The notes beneath the pieces were generated by a model. The model had not been told where the DNA came from, did no database searches, and saw only the letters and a program-made list of their open reading frames with translations. DNA of 39,528 nt, from assembly GCA_024232495.1 (NCBI GenBank), contig JAAEPP010000350.1, positions 1-39,528 on the forward strand, read 5' to 3'. Shown one piece after another: positions 17,271-25,895 of the stretch (the stretch's first letter is position 1; the number at the start of each line of letters is the position of its first letter). This DNA is from Flavobacteriaceae bacterium. GTDB lineage: Bacteria; Bacteroidota; Bacteroidia; Flavobacteriales; Flavobacteriaceae. Made by a program: the position numbers and the translations under genes.

Positions 17271-18329
17271 TTATTTTTCCTTTACTAGATAAATATAGAC
17301 GGGGAAATGATCGCTATAACCTCCTGTATATGAACCGCTAGCAAAGCTTCGGTAGGGATATCCCTTATATCTTCCGTGAGCATTTACTAGGTATGTTTTA
17401 TTATAAATTCCTGCTTTATAAAAACGATAACTCGAAAAATCTTTTTTCGTTAATTCAGTAGATATTATTATTTGATCAAACAGATTCCAACTATCTCTGT
17501 AAGCAAGTGAACCATAACCCTGTTTGGCTAAATCTTCCATTGGATTGTATAATTCTTTTATAGCTAGGTTGCTTGTTTTTCTTTTAGCGTTTAGATGATC
17601 TTTTACACTTGGGTTTGTAGGGTCGTCATTCAAATCACCCATAGTAATTATTTTTGCATAGGGATCATCACTAAATATGGAATCAATAATTTGTCTATTT
17701 AATTTTGCGGCTTTAATCCTTTTTGACCTACTCCTTTTTTCACCACCACTCCTGGAGGGCCAATGATTAACAATTAGGTGAATTTTTTCTCCATCTAACA
17801 TGCCGCTGACAACCAACTGATCTCGAGTAAAAACTCTTTTTGACTTATCATTATCATCATAAATCAAAAGTTCTTTAGCTTTGTAATGAGTTGGGGTGAA
17901 TAATTTTTTCTTATACAATAAGGCGACATCAATCCCTCTTCTATCGGGTGAATCAAACTGAATAATTCCGTAATCTTGTTCAACTAAAGTTTCTTGGTTA
18001 ACTAGATCTTCTAAAACTTTTCTATTCTCAGTTTCACAAACCCCTATAATTGCGGGAGTATTTCCTGAAACCTCAGCTCCAATCTCAGCCATGACCTTGG
18101 CCATATTTTTTAATTTATCTTGATAGATTTCTTCTGTCCAATGATCTTTCCCATCTGGAGTTCTGTCGTCATCATAGGTTAGAGGGTCATTTTCAGTATC
18201 AAATAAATTTTCAAGATTATAAAAGGCAACCGTATTGACCTTGTAGGCTTTTTTTTCTTGAGAAAAGACAGTGGTAATCGTTAAAATTAATACGATTAAT
18301 AAGGATATTTTAATTTTCGTTAAGTGCAT
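17271..18329 (-). CDS. Secreted endonuclease/exonuclease/phosphatase-family hydrolase
   Basis: A 352-residue member of the DNase I-like metal-dependent phosphodiesterase superfamily. After a signal peptide (about 1-24, MHLTKIKISLLIVLIL) the catalytic elements appear in order: Asn38 in FYNLENLFD, Glu99 in VCETENR, His189 in VNHWPSR, Asp232 and Asn234 in MGDLNDDP, and the Asp340-His341 pair in SDHFPV. All key residues are present, so it should be active outside the cytoplasm. Substrates in this fold include DNA, RNA and phosphate esters; sequence does not decide which. ATG start. It is divergent from the TonB-dependent receptor at 18442 across 112 bases, and that layout suggests joint work in uptake. 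Confidence 0.9.
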   Translation of the reverse strand: MHLTKIKISLLIVLILTITTVFSQEKKAYKVNTVAFYNLENLFDTENDPLTYDDDRTPDGKDHWTEEIYQDKLKNMAKVMAEIGAEVSGNTPAIIGVCETENRKVLEDLVNQETLVEQDYGIIQFDSPDRRGIDVALLYKKKLFTPTHYKAKELLIYDDNDKSKRVFTRDQLVVSGMLDGEKIHLIVNHWPSRSGGEKRSRSKRIKAAKLNRQIIDSIFSDDPYAKIITMGDLNDDPTNPSVKDHLNAKRKTSNLAIKELYNPMEDLAKQGYGSLAYRDSWNLFDQIIISTELTKKDFSSYRFYKAGIYNKTYLVNAHGRYKGYPYRSFASGSYTGGYSDHFPVYIYLVKEK

Positions 18330-18397
18330 TGATTAAAATTATTTAAAGTCAAATTATTAATGTCAATGTCAAAAGTAAATAATTCAATGAAATAATG

Positions 18398-18405
18398 TAG
18401 TTTTG
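18398..18405 (+). promoter_or_regulatory. Candidate -7 promoter box for receptor/DUF5689 operon
   Basis: TAGTTTTG fits TAnnTTTG and lies 36 bases upstream of the receptor ATG at 18442, in the divergent gap shared with the secreted hydrolase gene. No good TTG -33 element is visible. Confidence 0.45.
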
Positions 18406-18441
18406 TAAGTAATTAATTATAAACTAATAACTAAATTTAGA

Positions 18442-21297
18442 ATGAAAAAAATCATTTTCACTTTATGTATAGCATCATTGATGAGTTTTACTTTACTAGC
18501 TCAGGACGCTATCATAAAAGGAAGGGTGGTAGATACTCATTCGAGTGAGGCAATTTCAAGCGTAGAAATACGAATTTTATCCAGTGATTATAATACACAA
18601 ACTGATGAAAATGGAATGTTTCTTATTACAAGCAATACCCTCCCTCAAGGAGAACAAATACTTGTCGTAAGTAAACTAAATTACGTTACTCAAAGTATCC
18701 CTATTACCGTCCAAAACGGAGAAACCATTAATCTAGATCCCATTATTATGGATTTAGATCTAACCGAGTTAGAATCTCAGATTGGAGTAATCAATTTATC
18801 AGACAACGAATTAGATGGTGATCTTGGAGGAGCCGCTACAAATGTTTCTGGGCTTTTGCAAGCATCTAGAGACGTCTTTTTAAATGCTGCTGCTTTCGAT
18901 TTTAGCGCCACTTTTTTTAGACCTCGTGGTTTAGACAATGCCAATGGTAAAGTTTTAATCAATGGAATTGAAATGAACAAACAATTTAACGGTCGTCCTC
19001 AATGGGGAGATTGGGGAGGTCTTAACGATGTTCAAAGGAATCGAGAATTTTCGATGGGATTAAAAGCTAATGATTATACTTTTGGTGATTTAGCAGGAAC
19101 AACCAATATGGTAATGAGAGCCTCTAAATACAGAAAAAGCAGTCGAGTTTCTTATGCTGCTGCTAATAGAAGTTATAATGGAAGAATTATGGCATCTTAT
19201 CATAGTGGTTTATCAAAAACCGGTTGGGCCTATTCATTTTTAGCTTCAAGGCGTTTTGGTGATGAAGGTTATATAGATGGTACTTTGTATGATGCAAATT
19301 CATTTTTTGCGTCTGTTGAGAAGAAAATAAATAATGCTCACAGCCTTAATTTTACCGCATTTTACACTCCCAATCGACGTGGTCGTTCAACTGCAATAAC
19401 TCAGGAGGTTAAAGATCTTAAAGGAATTCAATACAATCCTAACTGGGGATATCAAGATGGAAATATAAGAAACAGTCGTGTGCGTAATATTAAAGAACCA
19501 GTATTTATGTTAAATCATTACTGGAAGGTAAATGATAAAACCAACCTTAATACAAATGCCTCGTATCAAACAGGAAGTATTGGTAATACTAGAGTTGATC
19601 AAGGAGGTACACGCCTTGTAACAATTGAAGGTCAGGAAGCATATATTGGTGGAGGAAGAAATCCTTTGGGGAATTATTATCAAAGACTCCCGAGTTATTT
19701 TTTACAGGATCCCAACCCAACTCCAGGAGATTTTCAAAATGCGTATTTAGCCCAACAGGAATTTGTAAATAACGGTCAGTTAGATTGGGAATCGCTTTAC
19801 AGAGCAAATGCTATCGCTAACACTACAGGAGGAAATTCTATTTATGCAATACAAGAGGATAGAATTGACGATACTCAGTTTACGGTGAATACAATTTTTG
19901 ATACTCAGATTTCAGATAATATTTTATTAAACGCGAGCATTAATTATCGCAACTTGAAAAGTGAAAATTTTGCAGAATTAAAAGATTTACTGGGAGGAAC
20001 TGGATTTTTAGATGTAGACTTTTTTGCTGAAGGTGAAGATGGAGAGGTAAACATCATTGTTGGAGATGTTGCTCAAAGTGATTTACGAAATAGAAACCGA
20101 ATTGCGAAAGTAGGAGACCGATATAAATATAATTATGAAATCAATGCAGATGTATTATCGGGATTTGCTCAAGCGCAATTTAAATATAACCGAGTAGACT
20201 TTTTTCTTGGGGCTTCTATTACCAATACTAATTATCAAAGAAATGGTTTGTTTGAAAACGGGAACTACCAAGGAGCTGCATCTTTTGGTAAAGGAGAAAA
20301 GCAAAGTTTCACAGATTTTAGTTTTAAAGGTGGAGCCACTTACAAAATTACAGGAAGACATTTAATAGATGTGAATTTAGGGTCGTTATCAAAGGCACCA
20401 ACAATCAGGAACACATTTACAAATGCTCGTCAAAACAATAACGTGACTATTGGCTTAGAAAGTGAAAAAATTCAGAACATTGATATCGGCTACATATACA
20501 GATCACCAATTGTAAAAGCTCGTTTAACTGGGTTTTATTCAAATTTTTCTGATGGAACTGATTTAGGATTTTATTTTACTGAGAATTTAGCAGGTTTAGG
20601 TTTAGAACAAGATGCTTTTATTCAAGAAGTTATGACTAACGTTGAAAAACAACATATTGGTGTTGAATTTGGAATTGAAGCACAAATAACTCCTACTATA
20701 AAATTAAAAGGAGCAGCGTCAATGGGTCAATACACATTTAATAACAATCCTAATCTATATATAACTAGCGATGATTTAGATGGCCCTGTAACGTTTGGAG
20801 ATGGAACAACTAAACTTAAAAATTATCATGTTGCAGGTGGTCCCGAGAGGGCATATCAACTAGGGTTCGAATACAGAGATCCAAAATTTTGGTGGGTAGG
20901 CTTAACAACTAATTATTATTCAAATGCCTATGTAGATGTAAACAATTTGGCTAGATCAGATAATTTTAGTACAGATTTTGATGGACAGCCATTTAATGAT
21001 TATGATCCAGAGGTAGCTAACGACCTATTAAAGCAAGAAAAGTTCGATGACTATGTTTTAGTTAATATAGTAGGAGGGAAATCTTGGAAAATCAATCAAT
21101 ATTATGTTGGATTTTTTGCTACAATCAACAATGCATTAGATCAAGAGTATATTACAGGTGGATTTGAGCAAGGTAGAAAATCAAACTATAGAGATTTGAG
21201 AGAAGATCGGTCTCGTGAAAATGGATCTGTTTTTGGATCTCGCTATTTCTTTGGAACGGGAGCATCCTATTATGTAAATGTTTACGTAAGGTTTTAA
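18442..21297 (+). CDS. TonB-dependent outer-membrane receptor next to DUF5689 lipoprotein
   Basis: A 951-residue TonB-dependent transporter. Signal peptide at about 1-20 (ends LLAQ), carboxypeptidase-regulatory-like domain at about 21-110 (IIKGRVVDTHSSEAISSVEI), plug at about 130-235 (FFRPRGLDNANGKVLINGIE), then a barrel ending in VYVRF. The plug contains RPQWGDWGGLNDV, parallel to VYWSNWAGIADI in the receptor at 14060, so the two belong to the same receptor branch. It is followed 53 bases later by the DUF5689 lipoprotein gene and is divergent from the secreted phosphodiesterase. There is no SusD homologue; the DUF5689 lipoprotein may fill that surface-binding role (inference). Confidence 0.93.
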   Translation: MKKIIFTLCIASLMSFTLLAQDAIIKGRVVDTHSSEAISSVEIRILSSDYNTQTDENGMFLITSNTLPQGEQILVVSKLNYVTQSIPITVQNGETINLDPIIMDLDLTELESQIGVINLSDNELDGDLGGAATNVSGLLQASRDVFLNAAAFDFSATFFRPRGLDNANGKVLINGIEMNKQFNGRPQWGDWGGLNDVQRNREFSMGLKANDYTFGDLAGTTNMVMRASKYRKSSRVSYAAANRSYNGRIMASYHSGLSKTGWAYSFLASRRFGDEGYIDGTLYDANSFFASVEKKINNAHSLNFTAFYTPNRRGRSTAITQEVKDLKGIQYNPNWGYQDGNIRNSRVRNIKEPVFMLNHYWKVNDKTNLNTNASYQTGSIGNTRVDQGGTRLVTIEGQEAYIGGGRNPLGNYYQRLPSYFLQDPNPTPGDFQNAYLAQQEFVNNGQLDWESLYRANAIANTTGGNSIYAIQEDRIDDTQFTVNTIFDTQISDNILLNASINYRNLKSENFAELKDLLGGTGFLDVDFFAEGEDGEVNIIVGDVAQSDLRNRNRIAKVGDRYKYNYEINADVLSGFAQAQFKYNRVDFFLGASITNTNYQRNGLFENGNYQGAASFGKGEKQSFTDFSFKGGATYKITGRHLIDVNLGSLSKAPTIRNTFTNARQNNNVTIGLESEKIQNIDIGYIYRSPIVKARLTGFYSNFSDGTDLGFYFTENLAGLGLEQDAFIQEVMTNVEKQHIGVEFGIEAQITPTIKLKGAASMGQYTFNNNPNLYITSDDLDGPVTFGDGTTKLKNYHVAGGPERAYQLGFEYRDPKFWWVGLTTNYYSNAYVDVNNLARSDNFSTDFDGQPFNDYDPEVANDLLKQEKFDDYVLVNIVGGKSWKINQYYVGFFATINNALDQEYITGGFEQGRKSNYRDLREDRSRENGSVFGSRYFFGTGASYYVNVYVRF

Positions 21298-21350
21298 CAA
21301 ATAAAATAATGACGTATTTATCGTCGACTAAAAAAATAAAATTTATAACA

Positions 21351-22787
21351 ATGAAAACTATTAAAAATTATAAAATAGTAGCCTTCTTTTTAGCAATGAC
21401 AATGGTGTTGTCTTGTGTAAAAGATGATGACTACGATGTGCCAAATACAGATCCAGTTGCTCCAATTATCGATGGAGAAATTATTAGTATCAATGCTTTG
21501 AACTCATTACTAGAGCAAGAACAAAATACTAATGGTAACGATATTTTGAGTTTTACGGAGAGTGATTTATTCATTTCAGGTTATGTAATCTCAAATGATG
21601 AGGCTGGAAATATTTACGAAGAGTTAGTGTTACAAGATTCACCCAATAACCCCACAAGAGGAGTAAAGGTGCTTATCAATGCAAGTCCACTTTATACAAC
21701 CTATGAATTTGGTAGAAAAGTCTATGTAAAATTAGATGGATTAGCTGTCGGTTATAATGGAGGAGTTTTATCTTTAGGTTTTAGAGATGGGACACAAGTT
21801 GAAGCTATAGCAGAATCTTTGATGGATCAAACAATTATTAGAGAGGTTGAATTGGCAACAATTGAGGCAATGCCAATAAATATTTCTGATTTTTCTTTAG
21901 CTAAAACCAATATGTATGTTCGATTAAATGATGTACAATTTAACAGAAATGATGCTTTAGGAGATAACCGAAAAACATTTGCAGCAGAGCCGGAAGATGA
22001 ATTTGATGGGGAACGAAATTTAGAGAGTTGTTCCGAAGGATTGAGTGTTATACTAAGTACGAGTACTTTCTCAGATTTTAAAGCAGTTGAAGTACCTCAA
22101 GGGAGAGGTTATTTAGACGGAATATTAACATTGAATTATTTTGGTGACACTTTTAATATGGTATTAAATTCACCAGAAGCTATTAATTTTGACAGTACAG
22201 ATCGCTGTGATCCACAAGAAGTAGATTGTGGTTTAGCCACAAGTACTGGAAGTAATGTTATTTTTAGCGAATTCTTCGAAAGCCAAGAAGAAGGAGAATC
22301 TGTTTCTGGTAACGGGTGGACCAATTATATTCAAGAAGGATCAAGAGATTACAGAGCCTATTTTAATGATGGCGGGAACGGTAACCCATCTCTAGGAATT
22401 TCAGCTTCAATAGGATCTTACAATTCAGATGACGATAGTTCAATTACTTGGTTAATTATGCCAGAGATTGATTTTGACGCTCAAGATGGTGAAACAGTTA
22501 ACTTTAAAACATCGAATAGTTTTTCAGATGGAAGTACGTTAGAGTTTTTATTTTCAAGTGATTGGGATGGAACTACTGAGAATATTATGACAGCTTCTTG
22601 GTCAATAATCCCTGCAGCTTATATCGTTAAAGATGATGACTTTTATGGCGATTGGTTCCCTTCAGGTAATGTCAGCTTGGATTGTATAACTGGTAAAGGA
22701 TATTTAGCGTTTAAATATACAGGTAGCGGTGAAGAAGATTTTGATGGAACTTACGAGTTGGACGAAATTGTAGTTAATTCCAACTAA
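21351..22787 (+). CDS. DUF5689 domain lipoprotein with C-terminal carbohydrate-binding-like module
   Basis: A 478-residue surface lipoprotein when read from the ATG at 21351, which places the signal peptide MKTIKNYKIVAFFLAMTMVLSC at the N-terminus with a clear lipobox (VLSC); an in-frame ATG at 21309 would put 14 polar residues before it. The acidic run KDDDYD just after the cysteine fits Bacteroidetes surface export signals. The middle part (about 40-285) matches DUF5689, which looks like tandem OB-fold modules (FISGYVISNDEAGNIYEELV). The C-terminal part (about 300-478) resembles choice-of-anchor J/jelly-roll modules (SGNGWTNYIQEGSR; LAFKYTGSG). It is encoded directly after a TonB-dependent receptor and ends at a terminator. 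Ligand unknown; OB folds commonly bind nucleic acids or oligosaccharides. Confidence 0.82.
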   Translation: MKTIKNYKIVAFFLAMTMVLSCVKDDDYDVPNTDPVAPIIDGEIISINALNSLLEQEQNTNGNDILSFTESDLFISGYVISNDEAGNIYEELVLQDSPNNPTRGVKVLINASPLYTTYEFGRKVYVKLDGLAVGYNGGVLSLGFRDGTQVEAIAESLMDQTIIREVELATIEAMPINISDFSLAKTNMYVRLNDVQFNRNDALGDNRKTFAAEPEDEFDGERNLESCSEGLSVILSTSTFSDFKAVEVPQGRGYLDGILTLNYFGDTFNMVLNSPEAINFDSTDRCDPQEVDCGLATSTGSNVIFSEFFESQEEGESVSGNGWTNYIQEGSRDYRAYFNDGGNGNPSLGISASIGSYNSDDDSSITWLIMPEIDFDAQDGETVNFKTSNSFSDGSTLEFLFSSDWDGTTENIMTASWSIIPAAYIVKDDDFYGDWFPSGNVSLDCITGKGYLAFKYTGSGEEDFDGTYELDEIVVNSN

Positions 22788-22804
22788 AAATAGTACAATA
22801 ATTC

Positions 22805-22840
22805 AAAAAACTGCTTGAGCTTACTCAAGCAGTTTTTTTT
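22805..22840 (+). terminator. Rho-independent terminator after DUF5689 gene
   Basis: A 10-bp perfect stem (ACTGCTTGAG at 22810-22819 with CTCAAGCAGT at 22824-22833), a 4-base loop, and T-run to 22840. Flanking A and T runs can lengthen the stem. Confidence 0.92.
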
Positions 22841-22923
22841 TAACATTTTTTGAAAATTAGTTATCAATTATAAGTTTATTAGTACTTTAACTAACTGATT
22901 AAAATTCAATAAAAAACTAAATT

Positions 22924-24102
22924 ATGAAGAGTTTGCAATCCTTAGCTTCCTTTCTTTTAATAGTCGGTCTAGTATATTACAGTTTTTTTAGCTTAATGCC
23001 TCAAAAAGGTTCGTCAAGCTCAATAGCAGAGACCAAATTTTCAACAGAAAGAGCACTGATTCCTCTTAAAGAAATTACTAAAGCTCCTCATTATATTGGA
23101 ACAAAAGAGCATGCAAGAGTTCGAAATTATTTAATTGGTCAATTAGAAGAATTAGGTCTAGAAACTCAAGTCCAAGAAGGCTTTGTGATTAATCAGAAAT
23201 GGAAGAGTTTAGACAAACCAAAAAATATAATTGCTCAAATAAAAGGTTCAGAAAACGGAAAGTCATTATTGCTATTATCCCATTATGACAGCGCTTTAAC
23301 TCCTTCTTTTGGGGCTAGTGATGCAGGTAGTGGAGTGGTAACTATTTTAGAAACACTTAGAGCTTACAAAGCAAGTGGAAAGAAACCAAAAAATGATATA
23401 ATAGTCCTATTCACCGATGCGGAAGAGGTTGGTTTAGATGGAGCTCGTCTTTTTGTAAACAACCATCCTTGGGCAAAAAATGTAGGGATTGCCTTAAATT
23501 TTGAAGCAAGAGGTAGTGGTGGCCCTAGCAATATGATAGTTGAGACCAATGGAGGTAATAAAAATTTAATTAAGGCATTTATGGAAGCAGATGTAAAGTT
23601 TCCGGTCGCCTCCTCACTAATGTATAGTATCTACAAGATGTTACCTAATGACACTGACTCTACGGTACTCAGAGAGGGAGCGGATATTGATGGTTTCTTT
23701 TTTGCTTTTATAGATGATCATTATGACTATCACACAGCAAATGACACTTATGATAATCTAGACGTTAATACCTTACAGCACCAAGGAGAATATCTTTTGC
23801 CTTTGGTTCATTATTTTGGTGATTCAGATTTAAATCAATTAAAATCCTTGGATGATCATGTTTATATTAACCTTCCTTTTTTTAAAATGGTCAGCTATCC
23901 ATTTACGTGGGTGTTTCCAATGCTACTAGTAGCGATTATAATATTTATTGTTTTAATTATTTATGGGCTTCGTAAAAGAGTATTAACTGGAAACGGAGTT
24001 GTTAGAGGTTTTATCCCATTTACATTAGCGATGATTTTTTGTGGTATTTTAGGGTTTTATGGCTGGAAATTAATATTATTAATGTACCCACAATATCCGT
24101 AA
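22924..24102 (+). CDS. M28 family metallopeptidase, prematurely ended by in-frame stop
   Basis: The N-terminal 392 residues of a membrane-bound M28 aminopeptidase-like protein. Residues 1-25 form a membrane anchor. The zinc peptidase domain (about 60-310) carries its expected ligands in SHYDSAL (His, Asp), GASDAGSG (bridging Asp), FTDAEEVGLDGA (Glu-Glu) and, near the end, HYDYHTANDT (His). Two membrane helices follow (about 322-348 and 362-383). The frame then meets TAA at 24100-24102, but the same frame continues open to 25248 with matching membrane-protein sequence, so the full gene would be 22924-25248 (about 774 codons, the usual size of flavobacterial M28 membrane peptidases). The catalytic half is intact and may still work. 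ATG start; preceded by the DUF5689 terminator. Confidence 0.85.
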   Translation: MKSLQSLASFLLIVGLVYYSFFSLMPQKGSSSSIAETKFSTERALIPLKEITKAPHYIGTKEHARVRNYLIGQLEELGLETQVQEGFVINQKWKSLDKPKNIIAQIKGSENGKSLLLLSHYDSALTPSFGASDAGSGVVTILETLRAYKASGKKPKNDIIVLFTDAEEVGLDGARLFVNNHPWAKNVGIALNFEARGSGGPSNMIVETNGGNKNLIKAFMEADVKFPVASSLMYSIYKMLPNDTDSTVLREGADIDGFFFAFIDDHYDYHTANDTYDNLDVNTLQHQGEYLLPLVHYFGDSDLNQLKSLDDHVYINLPFFKMVSYPFTWVFPMLLVAIIIFIVLIIYGLRKRVLTGNGVVRGFIPFTLAMIFCGILGFYGWKLILLMYPQYP

Positions 24103-25248
24103 ATACAACACGGATTTACTTATAACGGCCATACTTATATTTCATTTTTTGTACTATTATCCCTCGGGGTATTATTTGGTATTTACTATAAATTTTCAAA
24201 AAAAATAAATGTTGCTAATTTGTTGATAGCACCGCTAATCTTTTGGATATTAATTAATATTGGAGTAGCTATTTATTTGAAAGGAGCCGCTTTTTTTATC
24301 ATCCCAGTTTTTCTAGGGTTGTTGTCTTTATGGATATTGATACGAAAAGATCGTCCAAATTTGATTTTATTGACGATCATTGGCTCTATAGCTATATTTA
24401 TATTCGCACCACTGGTCCAATTTTTTCCAGTAGGCTTAGGATTAAAAATGCTGGTAGGAAGCTGTTTGTTTACAGCTCTTTTATTTGGAATATTATTACC
24501 AGTTATTGGATTTTACAAATTGAAAAAAGTACTGGCTATGTTATTTGTTATCGTAGCAAGCCTATTTTTTATTAAAGCACACTTATCAAGTAATTTTTCT
24601 CCTAACAGACAAAAGCCAAATAGTTTAGTTTATTACCATGACGCAGATAATAATAAAAACTATTGGGCAACTTACGATCAAGAATTGGACGATTGGACTA
24701 AGGAGTATTTAGGAGACTCTCCAGAGCCAGCCTCTAGTTATATTTCGTATGCTTCAGGAAGCAAGTATGCTAAGGGGTATAAGTTTGCAAATGTAGCCCC
24801 CAATAAAAATATTCCTATTTTTAAAACAGTACTCCATAAGGATACCGTCATCAATCAATATAAAGAAGTTTCTTTTACAATATTCCCGCAGCGAGCTGTA
24901 AATCAAATCAGTCTCTATACAGCAGATGAAGCAAATTTTAAGTCTCTTTCATTTAATGGGCAATTTTTTCCCTTGAATAATAACTTAACAAATGCAGCTC
25001 AAAAAATTAAAAGTAAAGAGTTAGTGCGTTATTACGTATCCGATAAAGATAGTTTGGTAGTATCTTATGAGGTTTCTAAAAATCAGAAGGTTTCTTTTAC
25101 CGTACTAGAATATTCGTATGATTTGCTAAATCACCCACAGTTTACAATCAATAAACGAGCTGATTATATGATGCCAAAACCCTTCATAGTTACAGATGCT
25201 ATTATTGTAAAGAAAGAATTAAATATGGAAGGCTTAATTACGTTTTAA
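24103..25248 (+). pseudogene. C-terminal half of the interrupted M28 peptidase gene
   Basis: Directly downstream of the in-frame stop the same frame continues for 381 codons to TAA at 25246-25248, beginning IQHGFTYNGHTYISFFVLLS. It encodes a series of membrane helices (roughly five in the first 150 residues) followed by a soluble, presumably periplasmic, C-terminal domain. This is the tail expected for full-length M28 membrane peptidases of Flavobacteria. The first usable start inside is TTG at 24220, with no ribosome-binding sequence, so independent expression is doubtful. Codon use looks normal and no other stop or frameshift is present, which points to a recent nonsense change, a sequencing error, or readthrough. 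Confidence 0.7.
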
Positions 25249-25274
25249 GTAGTTATAAAACTTTCTTTGTAATT

Positions 25275-25784
25275 CTATTTTTTTTCACTGTTGAATTTTT
25301 GTAAATCAATCAGGTCTTTTTCCATTTTTTCATCAATTTGAATAAATAAATTTTTAATGGAAATATTTAATTCGTTAAGCTTATTTTCAAGCTTTGTTGA
25401 ATCTAGATGAATTTTTTTAACCTCTTGATTCAGTAAATAAGTACGAGTTTTAACGACTAGTAATCTTGAGTATATTATTGGAGTATTTAAAGTATCTGGT
25501 ATTTTTTTCAGGATAGAATCTACATGAGAGACCATTAAATTAGATTTTTCTTTTAAAATTTCTAATGAATTTCCATTTATAGCATTAGCTTGCTCCTCAA
25601 AATCTTCAAAAGCTCCCCACTGAATTACTTCTGCTCGAACATTATCTGGTAGTGAAGGGACTATAAACAAAGTATCGCCATAGGTGCTCAAATTATAATT
25701 TTGAGTTGATAAATTTTGTGTAGTTTCTTCAGGCGATTTCCCGCAAGCAAAAATTAAAAGACTAAATAAAAATATATACTTCAT
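25275..25784 (-). CDS. Small lipoprotein of unknown function
   Basis: A 169-residue protein with a lipoprotein signal, MKYIFLFSLLIFACG, cysteine at 14. The mature part is hydrophilic, with helix-forming and coiled-coil-like stretches (about 70-100 and 120-165). No known domain or catalytic motif is recognised. ATG start. It converges on the M28 gene with a 26-base gap and is divergent from the L-threonine dehydrogenase gene, so it is probably a single-gene unit. Confidence 0.65.
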   Translation of the reverse strand: MKYIFLFSLLIFACGKSPEETTQNLSTQNYNLSTYGDTLFIVPSLPDNVRAEVIQWGAFEDFEEQANAINGNSLEILKEKSNLMVSHVDSILKKIPDTLNTPIIYSRLLVVKTRTYLLNQEVKKIHLDSTKLENKLNELNISIKNLFIQIDEKMEKDLIDLQKFNSEKK

Positions 25785-25895
25785 TAAAGGTTGGTATTAC
25801 TACAAATATACGAGTTCTATTCACATATCAAACTAGAAATAAATGAATACGAAAGTATAGATTATCCGTATATTTACGATTCCAAAACAGATATT

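Noticed and set aside
18777-20361. Three minus-strand frames of 67-72 residues inside the receptor gene
   Set aside because: Shadows of the TonB-dependent receptor with no start context or recognisable domain.
24220-25248. An independent 342-residue membrane protein starting at TTG 24220
   Set aside because: Same frame as the upstream M28 gene with open coding back to the stop at 24102; better explained as the C-terminal half of the interrupted gene.
25791-25895. N-terminal 35-residue extension of the L-threonine dehydrogenase
   Set aside because: The Rossmann fold begins right after the TTG at 25896, and the extension overlaps the divergent promoter region.
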